A stretch of DNA of 64,000 nt from Paenibacillus pinisoli (GCF_003605435.1 NZ_QXQB01000007.1:124001-188000); one strand, 5' to 3'; positions 40,040 through 48,550 are shown, numbered from the stretch's first letter. Numbers and translations are program-made. The notes: a model not told the origin generated them from the sequence alone.

Positions 40040-41176
40040 TTATGGCTTCAAAATCACCTTGATGCAATTGTCGGTTTTCGTATCGAATACCTCATAGCCT
40101 TGCTTAGCGTCATTAAGCGGAAGGACGTGAGTAATGATGTCGCCCGGATTGACTTTGCCTGTGGTTATCAGCTCGTACATGTAGGGCATGTAGTGAATGA
40201 CCGGAGCCTGCCCGGCGCGAATGTTAATGTTACGCTGCATAATATCGCCGAGCGGGAAGGCGTTGTAGCGTCCGCCATACACACCTGTGATTTGAATGGT
40301 CCCGCCTTTGCGCACCGCCTGGGAAGCGATAATCAATGGACTGAGCGTGCCGCCTTGCAGCTTCAAGCCGCTAGCCAGAAATTCGAGGTCGCTCATTTTT
40401 CCGTCCATACCGACCGCATCGATGACGACATCGGCGCCGCCTTTCGTAATTTCCTTCAGATAGGCCCCTGTATTCCCATGCTGCTCGAAGTTAATAATCT
40501 CTACATGGTTGTTGCGTTTCGCATGCTGGAGACGATAGTCCACGTAGTCGACGGCAATAACCCGTTTGGCTCCCTTCAGCCAAGCGAACTTTTGGGCTAG
40601 AAGCCCGACCGGCCCGCAGCCGAGCACAATAACCGTATCGCCATTCTTGACGCCGGCGTTATCTACGCTCCAGAAGGCCGTAGTCATGGCATCGGCGATC
40701 AGGCATAGCTTCTCATCCGGCTCCTCGCAGCTTTCGGGTATTTTGAAATGGGTGAAGTTGGCAAACGGCACGCGCAAATATTCCGCTTGTCCGCCCGGGT
40801 ATCCGCCGGTAGTGCCGGAGTAGCCGAAGTAGGCGCCCATGTCGCCATTGTCATTGGAATTATCGCATTGGCTCTCCAGCTGGTTTTTGCAATAGAAGCA
40901 TTCTCCGCATGCGATGTTGAACGGAATGATGACCCGGTCCCCCTTCTTAAGCTTGGTGACGCCAGGCCCTACCTCCTCTACAATGCCCATAGGCTCATGT
41001 CCGATCACGTAATCCTCCTGGAGGTTGGGGATCATGCCATGAATCAGGTGCAGGTCGGAGCCGCAAATCGCCGTGGTTGTCATTCGGACAATCATATCGT
41101 CCGGCTTTTCGATTCGGGGATCGGGGACCTCTTTGACCTCAATATTTTTAATGCCTTGATAAGTTACGGCCTTCAT
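40040..41176 (-). CDS. adhB: Zinc-dependent alcohol/formaldehyde-type dehydrogenase
   Basis: Medium-chain dehydrogenase of 378 residues. Catalytic zinc ligands are in ICGSDLHLIHG (Cys38) and GHEPMGIVEEVGPG, and the structural zinc site is the Cys cluster CGECFYCKNQLESQC. The NAD site is VIVLGCGPVGLLAQKFAWLK. The segment GYSGTTGGYPGGQAEYLRVP is typical of glutathione-independent formaldehyde dehydrogenase-like enzymes. It is flanked by two pairs of spore coat genes and overlaps the upstream coat gene by 4 bp, as adhB does in B. subtilis. In the spore it may detoxify or use an aldehyde or alcohol; the substrate is not shown. Confidence 0.93.
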   Translation of the reverse strand: MKAVTYQGIKNIEVKEVPDPRIEKPDDMIVRMTTTAICGSDLHLIHGMIPNLQEDYVIGHEPMGIVEEVGPGVTKLKKGDRVIIPFNIACGECFYCKNQLESQCDNSNDNGDMGAYFGYSGTTGGYPGGQAEYLRVPFANFTHFKIPESCEEPDEKLCLIADAMTTAFWSVDNAGVKNGDTVIVLGCGPVGLLAQKFAWLKGAKRVIAVDYVDYRLQHAKRNNHVEIINFEQHGNTGAYLKEITKGGADVVIDAVGMDGKMSDLEFLASGLKLQGGTLSPLIIASQAVRKGGTIQITGVYGGRYNAFPLGDIMQRNINIRAGQAPVIHYMPYMYELITTGKVNPGDIITHVLPLNDAKQGYEVFDTKTDNCIKVILKP

Positions 41177-41559
41177 GCAAAATGTCCCCCTATATGTTCA
41201 TCTGGCGTGCGGTCGAACATGCCCTTGCGCCGGGTATCCTCCGGGAATAAGTTCATCTGCCCGATCTTGACGGTGTTATTCGCCGACAGCATGTCCAGCT
41301 TGTACTGCTCCTTTAGCTCATACGGGTGGAACCATTTCTTGCGGATCATGAGCTCCGTAATCTCCTGATGAAGCGCAATGGCTTGCCTCAATTGGTTGCG
41401 CAGCAATGCTCTTGCATCCGGGGCTACCGTCTCGGTCAAGGCGACCGCCGTATTTCTTACGCCTTCTTTGGCGCGAATCAGAAAGTCCATGGCCAAGGTC
41501 ATATCAGCCAGTTCAGGCATGTGTAAGGAGTTAATAGGATCTAAGTAGTCATTGTTCAC
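41173..41559 (-). CDS. yraF: CotF-like spore coat protein
   Basis: Coat protein of 128 residues from a GTG start behind AAAGGAG. CotF pattern: ELADMTLAMDFLIRAKEGVR, NTAVALTETVAPDARALLRN, QLRQAIALHQEITELMIRKK. The tail (NLFPEDTRRKGMFDRTPDEH) is longer than in the yraD-like paralogue. Its stop overlaps the ADH start by 4 bp (ATGA). Confidence 0.85.
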   Translation of the reverse strand: MNNDYLDPINSLHMPELADMTLAMDFLIRAKEGVRNTAVALTETVAPDARALLRNQLRQAIALHQEITELMIRKKWFHPYELKEQYKLDMLSANNTVKIGQMNLFPEDTRRKGMFDRTPDEHIGGHFA

Positions 41560-41571
41560 GGGCTTTCTCCT

Positions 41572-41817
41572 TTAATTTAGAATAGGAGTCGGCCGATTCT
41601 GAGGAACCGGCGCTTGGAACGGGGCTCTTGCATAGATCGCCTGCACATCCGCGATAGCTTGAGTAGTCTGCTCGACATCCTTTTGCATCAGATCCTTTAG
41701 CTCCTGGTCAAATACAATCCCTTGCATGAGCTTGGATTTGGCCAGGCACAGCGTTTTGAAATTAAGGAATTCATGCAGCTCCAACGACTCATGGGGCGCT
41801 AACGGTTGAGAATTCAT
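41572..41817 (-). CDS. yraG: Small CotF-like spore protein
   Basis: Protein of 81 residues. I chose ATG 41817, with GGAGGTGA 10 bases upstream, over an earlier ATG at 41874. Pattern: HESLELHEFLNFKTLCLAKS, KLMQGIVFDQELKDLMQKDV, ending Pro-rich. Matches YraG in length and position. First gene of the operon. Upstream on this strand lies CATAACGT, which resembles the SigK -10 consensus CATAnnnT, but I see no matching -35. Confidence 0.82.
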   Translation of the reverse strand: MNSQPLAPHESLELHEFLNFKTLCLAKSKLMQGIVFDQELKDLMQKDVEQTTQAIADVQAIYARAPFQAPVPQNRPTPILN

Positions 41818-41891
41818 TGCGAACGAATCACCTCCGGCTTCTTTTCCAGAGATAGCATCTCCTAACTCTTTCACGTTATGCAGAAAATAAG

Positions 41892-41919
41892 GAATGCCGG
41901 ATGTAGGGCTTCCGGCATG
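41892..41919 (-). terminator. Terminator upstream of the MerR gene's neighbour (end of the coat operon leader region)
   Basis: On the minus strand, ATGCCGGA and TCCGGCAT form an 8-bp perfect stem, followed by TTCCTTATTTTC. It lies just past the MerR stop at 41926 and before the coat operon, so it ends the MerR transcript. Confidence 0.7.
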
Positions 41920-41925
41920 ACAGCT

Positions 41926-42738
41926 TTAAGATTGAGGTTTTTGCAGGGGTGTAGATTTAATTAGGGTATGTTCAGGAGGATCCGGCTTAATCAGGATCTG
42001 CAGCTCGTAGCACAGCTTCTTGTTGCCGAAGAGGGATAGATAAGACTTTTCTACGAGAACCAAAGGTCCCCCTACATCGAGCGAGTGTGCTGAGATTGCC
42101 GTATAGAACGGTTCGATGTGCTGCTCCAGGTTTTCATCATTCTCCACAAGCACTTGCTTGGTGAAATAAGTGCCTGCCGGCAGCGTCAGGTCGCTGCGCT
42201 TGTTCGACTCCATATACAGTGTAATGCTGTTCGTGCCGTCCGATATCCAGTAGACATCTGATTCGAACAAATCCGGTACGTTCCGGGCATGTTCCGCCAA
42301 GTGCCGGGCATTCAGCGCAGCAGCCCAATCAAGCTCCAGCCATTTGGCAAGCTGGACGGCTTTGCGCTCCTTGATCTGATAGGGCTTGTTGACCGGATCG
42401 AAGTTCTGTCCTTCACGGAGCACCTGCCGGATGAATTGCTGCAGCTCCGTCAGCCGCCCGATCTCCGCTTCGACGCCCTCCAGGGAATGGCGAAGCAGCT
42501 GCTGGTACTGGCCAGGCGTATATGCCATGCTTTCCTGAATGGCGGAGACAGAGACTCCGAGCTTGCGCAGCAGCAGAATATGAGATAAGTGATAGATTTG
42601 ATCTATGCCATACATTCTGTATTGGTTGTCGCTCACGTAGGCAGGCTGAAGCACTCCTTTTTCCTCGAAATATCGGATTTGGTGCACGGAGACCCCCATC
42701 AATTTAGCGAATTCGCTTATGGTAAGCTCATTTTTCAC
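41926..42738 (-). CDS. MerR-family regulator
   Basis: Regulator of about 270 residues. The GTG at 42738 is 5 bases from GGGAGTGA. The winged HTH is residues 1-70 (LTISEFAKLMGVSVHQIRYF, EEKGVLQPAYVSDNQYRMYG). A coiled-coil helix follows and then an effector domain (DVYWISDGTNSITLYMESNK, LPAGTYFTKQVLVENDENLE) similar to the GyrI-like drug-binding fold of BmrR-type proteins. No Cys cluster for metal. It has its own 19-bp-spacer promoter with a perfect dyad, so autoregulation is likely. Its regulon beyond itself is unclear; the coat operon downstream is separated by a terminator. Confidence 0.9.
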   Translation of the reverse strand: MKNELTISEFAKLMGVSVHQIRYFEEKGVLQPAYVSDNQYRMYGIDQIYHLSHILLLRKLGVSVSAIQESMAYTPGQYQQLLRHSLEGVEAEIGRLTELQQFIRQVLREGQNFDPVNKPYQIKERKAVQLAKWLELDWAAALNARHLAEHARNVPDLFESDVYWISDGTNSITLYMESNKRSDLTLPAGTYFTKQVLVENDENLEQHIEPFYTAISAHSLDVGGPLVLVEKSYLSLFGNKKLCYELQILIKPDPPEHTLIKSTPLQKPQS

Positions 42739-42776
42739 GGTAATCACTCCCAAGCCAGGCACGGTTTATTATCTTT

Positions 42777-42807
42777 AAGTTACACCTTAGGTCTGGCCTA
42801 AGGTCAA
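42777..42807 (-). promoter_or_regulatory. MerR-type autoregulated promoter: 19-bp spacer with dyad
   Basis: On the minus strand -35 TTGACC (42807-42802) and -10 TAACTT (42782-42777) are 19 bp apart. Between and over them lies the perfect dyad ACCTTAGG/CCTAAGGT (42784-42791 and 42797-42804) with a 5-base gap. It drives the MerR gene 40 bp downstream. Confidence 0.8.
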
Positions 42808-42945
42808 GTCGTTTATTTTCTCCAAAGGCAGGGAGGATGGATAATTTCTGGATAAAAATTAGTGCTTGGGCGCAAAAAAGGGTATGATGGCAGATAGGAA
42901 TGGTTGATGAATCTAGAATGATGAGCAGAGAGCAGGCTATAAAAC

Positions 42946-44484
42946 ATGACAAAACAAAGATATCGTTATAGCGAATCGCCAATTTGGCAATTGCAGCGGG
43001 ATTACTATGAAGAACTGGGCTTGAACGCCTGGAGGAACGACCAGGTGCCACAATATATTACGAGCAATCCGATGATTGCGGCGGCCTATGCAGAGATGAT
43101 ATTCGGATTTCTGCAGGACCGGGCGGGCAAAGGGGAGGCCGAGGAGCCTGTCTATATTGTCGAGCTGGGCGCCGGAGCGGGGCGCTTCGCATTCCATGTG
43201 GTGCAGGAGCTGTGCCGGCTGAGAGAGTATGCGGAGCTGGAGCTGCCTCCGTTCCGTTATATCATGACCGATCTGGCTATGAGCAATGTACTGGCATGGA
43301 GAGAGCATCCCGCGCTGCAATCTTTTATCGCAGAGGGGCTTCTGGACTTTGCGCAATTCGATGCGTTTCAAGACAGCGAGCTGCATCTGATGGTTGCAGG
43401 CGAGAGCATCCGCCAAGGCCAATTGAAGCAGCCGCTTATGCTTGTTGCCAATTACTTTTTTGACGGAATTCCGCAGGAGCTGCTGTATATAGGCGGCGGA
43501 CAAATCTATGAAACGGATGTCATCATAGATGCTCCAGAGGTAACGAAGCGGCACAAACCATCTGAGGCGCTAAAGCGGCTCTCCCTGCAATATGAGCATC
43601 GGCGGGCGCCGGAGTATGAGGAGGAGTCTTATCCTTATCGGGATGTGATTGCCGTATATCAGGAGGAGCTTGAGGACTCGCATATCCTGTTCCCGACAAG
43701 CGGGCTTTTGTGTCTGGAGCGGCTGAATAAGCTGTCTCAGGGGGGATTTGTACTGATTACGGCGGATAAGGGCGACCATCTGCTGGATAACTGGAAGTTT
43801 GCAGACCCGCCGGAAATCATCCTGCACGGCAGCTTCTCGCTCACGGCCAACTTTCATGCCTTTCAATATGTGTATGAGCAGCAGGGAGCGGAGGCGTTAT
43901 TCCCGCCGCATCATTACAAGAATATCAACGTGGGCTGCCTGATTCATCTGGATCAGCCGAAAAGCTATGCCCATACAAGACTGGCCTACCGGCGTTCCGT
44001 AGCGCGATTCGGACCGGATGATTTTTTCAGCTTGAAGGAAAGTGTAGACCGCCATATCGGCAGCATGGGCATGCAGCAAATATTAGGTTTTTGGCGGCTG
44101 GGTGGCTACGACGCAGAGTTCTTTATTCAAAGCGCGAAGCGTATATCCGCTTTGCTGCCGGAGGCGAACGATGAGGAGAAGGAAGATATCAAGTTTGGCA
44201 TTGATCTGATGTGGTCATCGTTCTACGTCATGGCGCAACGCTACGACTTGGCGCTTGATGCGGGTCTAATCCTGTTCGAGATGGATATGTACGAAGAAGC
44301 GAAGTGGTTCCTGGAGACGTCCGTTGCAGCGGATACCGATTCGATTGTGCCGACCGTTTATTATTGTCTGGCAATCTGCTGCTTCGAGCTGGAGATGGAC
44401 GAAGAGGGACTCGATTATACACGAAAGCTGCTTGAGGCAGAGCCTGATAACGAAGAGGCGCTGGCGCTGTTAAGCCACTTCTGA
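42946..44484 (+). CDS. MidA-like SAM methyltransferase with C-terminal TPR
   Basis: Soluble protein of 512 residues. Residues 1-330 are of the MidA/NDUFAF7-like class of Rossmann methyltransferases: VELGAGAGRFAFHVVQELCR (motif I, about 75-95), MTDLAMSNVLAWREH, LVANYFFDGIPQELLY and GFVLITADKGD. The C-terminal 140 residues carry tetratricopeptide-like helices (FYVMAQRYDLALDAGLILFE, YYCLAICCFELEMDEEGLDY). NDUFAF7 methylates an arginine in a complex I subunit; the bacterial substrate is unknown. It stands alone with its own terminator. Confidence 0.78.
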   Translation: MTKQRYRYSESPIWQLQRDYYEELGLNAWRNDQVPQYITSNPMIAAAYAEMIFGFLQDRAGKGEAEEPVYIVELGAGAGRFAFHVVQELCRLREYAELELPPFRYIMTDLAMSNVLAWREHPALQSFIAEGLLDFAQFDAFQDSELHLMVAGESIRQGQLKQPLMLVANYFFDGIPQELLYIGGGQIYETDVIIDAPEVTKRHKPSEALKRLSLQYEHRRAPEYEEESYPYRDVIAVYQEELEDSHILFPTSGLLCLERLNKLSQGGFVLITADKGDHLLDNWKFADPPEIILHGSFSLTANFHAFQYVYEQQGAEALFPPHHYKNINVGCLIHLDQPKSYAHTRLAYRRSVARFGPDDFFSLKESVDRHIGSMGMQQILGFWRLGGYDAEFFIQSAKRISALLPEANDEEKEDIKFGIDLMWSSFYVMAQRYDLALDAGLILFEMDMYEEAKWFLETSVAADTDSIVPTVYYCLAICCFELEMDEEGLDYTRKLLEAEPDNEEALALLSHF

Positions 44485-44522
44485 CGGGGGCTGGTTCGCT
44501 CTGAGTAGACCGGAGTAACGGT

Positions 44523-44558
44523 AAAAGCTGCATCCGTACCTATATGGATGCAGCTTTT
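44523..44558. terminator. Bidirectional terminator
   Basis: AAAAGCTGCATCC and GGATGCAGCTTTT form a 13-bp perfect stem with A/T runs on both sides, between the convergent methyltransferase and SDR genes. Confidence 0.9.
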
Positions 44559-44571
44559 CTAATCTACGGCT

Positions 44572-45291
44572 TTATTGAGGGTTCGTGGTCCAGATGCCGG
44601 CTGTTTTCATAAATACGCGTTGCGGCAGCTTCAAGGCCGCCAAGATCAGCTCGGCTACGTCCTCTGGCTGCATCATGCGATCCTCGTTGCCAATCGGAAG
44701 CCCTGTTTTTACAGCCAGCTCCGTGTTGACAGTAGACGGATTAATGGCGGTTACACGGATATTCGACTTGCGAACCTCTTGCATAAGCGATTCCGTGAAG
44801 CCGATAACCGCGAATTTCGACGCACAATAAGCAGAGCCTGTCGCGAAGCCGCGTTCGCCTGCGGTAGAAGCAATATTAATTATGCTGCCGCGATTGTGAT
44901 TGATCATGGTCGGCAGTGCCGCGCGAGTCACATAATATGTGCCCATTAGATTAGTTTGAATAATGCTCTCCCACTGGTCAGGGTCCATGTCCGCTACTGT
45001 GCCGAATTGAGCCGTACCGGCATTATTGAGCAGAATATCGACAGTGCCCAGCGCCTCAATCAGCCCGGCCACAGCGAACTCGGCCTCTGACCGGTTAGAG
45101 ATATCGGCAGCGGCAATGCTTACTTTGACACCATAAGTGCTGGTTAGCTCCTGCTGCAGAGCTTCCAGATCCGAATAGCTGCGTGCCAGCAAGCCTAGAT
45201 GAACGCCTTCTTTGGCTAAAGCAATAGCTGTTGACTTGCCGATGCCTTTTCCGGCACCTGTAATAATGGCATGTTGATTGCGTAAGGTCAT
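44572..45291 (-). CDS. SDR, 3-ketoacyl-ACP reductase-like
   Basis: NAD(P)-dependent short-chain dehydrogenase of 239 residues. ATG 45291 follows AAAGGAG. Motifs: TGAGKGIGKSTAIAL (residues 10-24), NNAGTAQFG (about 89), catalytic Ser in NIASTAGERG and YCASK (about 155). GLLARSYSDLEALQQELT suggests NADPH preference (Arg after strand 2). It is divergent from a HxlR-type regulator with a palindrome between them, so it is probably controlled by it. Relatives act on small keto compounds such as sepiapterin or acyl-ACP. Confidence 0.9.
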   Translation of the reverse strand: MTLRNQHAIITGAGKGIGKSTAIALAKEGVHLGLLARSYSDLEALQQELTSTYGVKVSIAAADISNRSEAEFAVAGLIEALGTVDILLNNAGTAQFGTVADMDPDQWESIIQTNLMGTYYVTRAALPTMINHNRGSIINIASTAGERGFATGSAYCASKFAVIGFTESLMQEVRKSNIRVTAINPSTVNTELAVKTGLPIGNEDRMMQPEDVAELILAALKLPQRVFMKTAGIWTTNPQ

Positions 45292-45400
45292 AATAAAAAG
45301 CTCCTTTTCGTGGTTGTATGGGAATGGCACGGCCTAAGGCTACATTTGCAACAAGGTCATTACGGCCTTTATTATTAATGATAATGGAATCTAATACAAG

Positions 45401-45420
45401 TGCTTGCTTGTAAGCAAGCT
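45401..45420. promoter_or_regulatory. Candidate HxlR-type operator
   Basis: GCTTGC (45402-45407) and GCAAGC (45414-45419) are inverted repeats around TTGTAA; the palindrome extends to TGCTTGC/GCAAGCT with minor mismatch. It lies between the divergent SDR and HxlR-type genes, 31 bp before the regulator start. Confidence 0.5.
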
Positions 45421-45450
45421 AGGATCTCAAAGCACTAAGGAGTCTTAACG

Positions 45451-45786
45451 ATGGGTGATCTGCACTTTAAAAAATCGGTCGAATTGACCTTGAAGGTAAT
45501 GGGCGGCAAGTGGAAGCTGGTTATACTGTGCCACTTAATGGACGGAGTGAAACGCTTCGGCGAGCTGAAGCGCGGCATGCCGGACATTACGCAAAAAATG
45601 CTGACTCAGCAGCTTCGCGAGTTGGAGGAGGACGGTATTATCCATCGGGAAGTGTTCGTGCAAGTCCCTCCTAAGGTAGAGTATTCCTTGACGGAGTATG
45701 GCAAGACGATGGAATCCGTGCTTCATGTCATGGCCGAGTGGGGAGAGAGGCATCAAGAACGGATAGAAGCTGATTACGATGAATAA
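45451..45786 (+). CDS. HxlR-type (MarR-like) regulator
   Basis: Regulator of 111 residues with the HxlR winged helix: VMGGKWKLVILCHLMDGVKR, FGELKRGMPDITQKMLTQQL, RELEEDGIIHREVFVQVPPK, VEYSLTEYG. HxlR proteins such as HxlR, YodB and CatR regulate formaldehyde, quinone and disulfide responses. It has no conserved N-terminal Cys like YodB (first residues are GDLHFKKS). It is divergent from an SDR and lies upstream of hxlAB, but a terminator separates it from hxlA. It could therefore control the SDR, hxlAB or both. Confidence 0.9.
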   Translation: MGDLHFKKSVELTLKVMGGKWKLVILCHLMDGVKRFGELKRGMPDITQKMLTQQLRELEEDGIIHREVFVQVPPKVEYSLTEYGKTMESVLHVMAEWGERHQERIEADYDE

Positions 45787-45838
45787 ACCATGTCCCCAAG
45801 GTTATTTATTATTTCAGGAAAAATTTCAAGTAGGAGAG

Positions 45839-45881
45839 AAGCCTTCAAACCCATTTTAACGGTGGTTTTGAAGGCTTTTTC
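45839..45881 (+). terminator. Terminator after the HxlR-type gene
   Basis: AAGCCTTCAAA and TTTGAAGGCTT form an 11-bp stem, extended by an ACC/GGT pair, followed by five T residues. Confidence 0.85.
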
Positions 45882-46059
45882 GTTCGATATTTTGGGACAA
45901 GCCAACTCGCTGCTCCCCTTTTGGAATTGTCTTTTTTTGAGGTCCATAGTTTCAAAATGGGTACTACGTTACTGAATAGTGCGTACTTTTTCTTTTGGAA
46001 GCAACATCGTACAATGGTCCCGTGACAGACCACACTATACGATAAGGAGTGACACCCTA

Positions 46060-46689
46060 ATGAAATTGCAGTTAGCGCTTGATCTGGTCGACATTCCACA
46101 AGCCAAGCAAGTGGTGAAGGAAGTGGAAGCCTATATAGATATCGTGGAAATCGGCACGCCGGTTGTCATTAACGAAGGACTTCGCGCGGTGAAAGAAATC
46201 AAAGAAGCTTTTCCGCATCTGCAAGTGCTGGCAGACCTGAAGGTGATGGATGCAGCCGGCTACGAAGTGATGAAAGCATCTGAAGCAGGCGCCGATATTG
46301 TTACGGTATTAGGAGCTTCGGAGGACATGACGATCAAAGGTGCAGTAGAAGAAGCGCGGAGACAGGGCAAGCAGATTCTGGTGGATATGATCGCCGTGAA
46401 AAACCTGGAGCAGCGTGCCCAAGAAGTGGATGCGCTCGGCGTTGATTACATCTGCGTGCACACAGGTTATGATCTTCAGGCAGTGGGGCAAAACTCATTC
46501 AACGATCTTTTAACCATCAAGCGCGTGGTGAAGCAGGCCAAGACAGCGATTGCCGGAGGCATTAAATTGGACACGCTGCCTGAAGTCATCGAGGCCGGCC
46601 CTGATCTTGTCATTGTCGGAGGCGGCATTACCGCTCAAGAAGACAAGCAAGCAGCTGCGGCAGAGATGCGCAGATTGATCCGGCAATGA
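46060..46689 (+). CDS. hxlA: 3-hexulose-6-phosphate synthase
   Basis: Ribulose monophosphate pathway enzyme of 209 residues that joins formaldehyde to ribulose 5-phosphate. ATG 46060 follows AAGGAGTGA. It is a TIM barrel of the OMP decarboxylase superfamily: DLVDIPQAKQVVKE, VEIGTPVVINEGL, and the catalytic D-x-K-x-x-D in LADLKVMDAAGYEVM. AIAGGIKLDTLPEVIEAGPD and VIVGGGIT form the phosphate-binding site. In B. subtilis hxlAB is induced by formaldehyde through HxlR. A -10-like TACAAT is at 46010 with a poor -35, in keeping with an activator. It overlaps hxlB by 4 bp. Confidence 0.94.
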   Translation: MKLQLALDLVDIPQAKQVVKEVEAYIDIVEIGTPVVINEGLRAVKEIKEAFPHLQVLADLKVMDAAGYEVMKASEAGADIVTVLGASEDMTIKGAVEEARRQGKQILVDMIAVKNLEQRAQEVDALGVDYICVHTGYDLQAVGQNSFNDLLTIKRVVKQAKTAIAGGIKLDTLPEVIEAGPDLVIVGGGITAQEDKQAAAAEMRRLIRQ

Positions 46690-47258
46690 GCTTGAGGCCC
46701 ATGAAGGAAAATCGGCATGCGGCTGCTATCCTGGAGGAGCTGCAACGAACGGTTAGCCAATTGGATGATGAGCATGCGGGGGTGCTGGCAGAGCGTATTA
46801 TGCAGTCGCGCAAAGTCTTTCTGGCAGGAGCAGGCCGCTCGGGCCTGATGATCAAAGCCTTCGCCATGCGGCTTATGCATCTGGGCATTGAAGCATATGT
46901 GGTGGGCGAGTCGGTTACACCGAATGTAACGGAGCATGACTTGTTCATTATCGGCTCTGGCTCCGGGGAGACGAGAAGCCTCCTGTCGATGGGGGAGAAA
47001 GCCAGAAGCCTGCACGCTTCCGTCGCGGCTGTCACGATATTCCCGGAATCGTCGATCGGGCTGTTGGCGGACACCGTCATCAAGCTGCCGGGTTCGCCCA
47101 AGGATCAACGGAATGATGAGTTCTCTACCCGGCAGCCGATGGGTTCCTTATTTGAACAGACCCTGCTCGTATTTTTCGATTCCGTCATCCTTCGGCTTAT
47201 GGAGCAGAAGGGGTATGATTCTGCAGCTATGTACGGCAGACATGCCAATCTGGAATAG
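46686..47258 (+). CDS. hxlB: 6-phospho-3-hexuloisomerase
   Basis: SIS-domain isomerase of 190 residues that turns hexulose 6-phosphate into fructose 6-phosphate, completing formaldehyde fixation. SIS motifs: RKVFLAGAGRSGLMIKAFAM, YVVGESVTPNVTEHDLFIIG, SGSGETRSLLSMGEKARSLH. The C-terminal PMGSLFEQTLLVFFDSVILR is typical of the family. Overlap with hxlA (ATGA) secures coupled translation. With the formaldehyde-type ADH at 40040 and this pair, the strain has two routes for dealing with formaldehyde. Confidence 0.94.
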   Translation: MSLRPMKENRHAAAILEELQRTVSQLDDEHAGVLAERIMQSRKVFLAGAGRSGLMIKAFAMRLMHLGIEAYVVGESVTPNVTEHDLFIIGSGSGETRSLLSMGEKARSLHASVAAVTIFPESSIGLLADTVIKLPGSPKDQRNDEFSTRQPMGSLFEQTLLVFFDSVILRLMEQKGYDSAAMYGRHANLE

Positions 47259-47271
47259 CAGCCGCGCCCAC

Positions 47272-47316
47272 AAAAAGCACATCCGAAGCGTCATGTACGC
47301 TATCGGATGTGCTTTT
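47272..47316. terminator. Bidirectional terminator after hxlAB
   Basis: AAAAGCACATCCGA and TCGGATGTGCTTTT form a 14-bp perfect stem with A/T runs on both sides, between convergent genes. Confidence 0.9.
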
Positions 47317-47345
47317 CCGGTTCAGATCTTAAGTGGTTGTGGTTG

Positions 47346-48383
47346 CTACAACACGATCTCTCTGCCGCGTTCTGCGGATTCGTAGATCGCGCTTAGAATC
47401 TTGATCATATCCACGCCGTGCTCCGGCGTAATAATCGGCTTCTCGCGGCCGAGCACGCATTCGATGAAGTGGTGGATATTCGCCGTATGCTGAGGCACTT
47501 CATCCGCTTTGAAGTACGGCTGCTGGTTGATCAGCGTACCCTCATTCTCCGTGAAGAGGCTAAGCTTGTCGTTCACAAGGCTGAAGCCGCCTTCCGTGCC
47601 GCGCCATTCGAGGAACTTCTTCTCTTCCTCGACGTTGGACGCCCAGCTGAACTCGATTTGCAGCGATGCGCCATTGTCGAATCGGATGAAGCCGGCTGCC
47701 AGATCCTCCACGTCGAAGGTACCCTCCGGAATTTTGCCCGAAGCGTCCGGACGGTCCGCGAATTTGCGATAAGTGGAGCCCGATACCGTCACCGGCTTCG
47801 GATTGCCGCTCAGCCACATCGCCATATCGATCATATGCACGCCAAGATCGATCAGCGGGCCTCCTCCTGACAGCGCCTTAGTCGTGAACCACCCGCCGCG
47901 GCCCGGGATGCCCCGGCGGCGAATCCAGCCGCAGCGGCCCATGTAAAGCTCGCCCATTTGGCCCTGCTCAATAATGCGCTTGGCGAACTTTGCGGACTCT
48001 GTGAAGCGGTTGTTGCGCATAACCATCAGCAGCTTGCCAGAAGCGCGGGCAGCGTCGGCCATCTTCTGCGCTTCGATCGGATTGATCGCATCAGGCTTCT
48101 CGCAGAAGACATGCTTGCCTTGCTGCAGGGCCGCGATCGCAATCTCCGAATGCAGCAGATTCGGCGTGCTGATGTCTACAATATCGATGGACGGATCTGC
48201 CAGCAGCTCCTTGTAATCCTCGTATACTTTTGTACCCGGGTATTCAAGAGCCAAGGCTTCGGCAGAAGCGCGGAACGGGTCGCAGAAAGCCACGATCTCG
48301 ACCTCTTTATGAGTAAGCCAGCCTGGTAGATGCACGGCTTTGAATATGCCGCCGGTGCCAATAGCGCCAACTTTCAATGTCAT
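47346..48383 (-). CDS. Gfo/Idh/MocA-family oxidoreductase
   Basis: NAD(P)-dependent sugar/polyol dehydrogenase of 345 residues. The N-terminal Rossmann motif is VGAIGTGGIFKAVHLPGWL. The family active-site motif EKPDAINP (EKP, Lys near 96) is present, along with GGGPLIDLGVHMIDMAMWLS, where the Asp-x-x-x-His pair is catalytic. The ATG follows AAGGAGAG. Probable role: dehydrogenation of myo-inositol-like or glucoside substrates. It is a single gene next to a terminator shared with hxlAB. Confidence 0.93.
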   Translation of the reverse strand: MTLKVGAIGTGGIFKAVHLPGWLTHKEVEIVAFCDPFRASAEALALEYPGTKVYEDYKELLADPSIDIVDISTPNLLHSEIAIAALQQGKHVFCEKPDAINPIEAQKMADAARASGKLLMVMRNNRFTESAKFAKRIIEQGQMGELYMGRCGWIRRRGIPGRGGWFTTKALSGGGPLIDLGVHMIDMAMWLSGNPKPVTVSGSTYRKFADRPDASGKIPEGTFDVEDLAAGFIRFDNGASLQIEFSWASNVEEEKKFLEWRGTEGGFSLVNDKLSLFTENEGTLINQQPYFKADEVPQHTANIHHFIECVLGREKPIITPEHGVDMIKILSAIYESAERGREIVL

Positions 48384-48550
48384 GATGATCTCTCCTTAAG
48401 TGGATATATCCGTTGTTGTCATAGGCAACAAAGATAAAGATTGGGATGCATCCCTATCGTATCACGAAAGCACCTACCTATGCGCGATCCTCTCTTGAAC
48501 CATCTTGTCCTTTTCTTATTCCATTTTGTCTTTTGGCCATCGGCAGGCAT

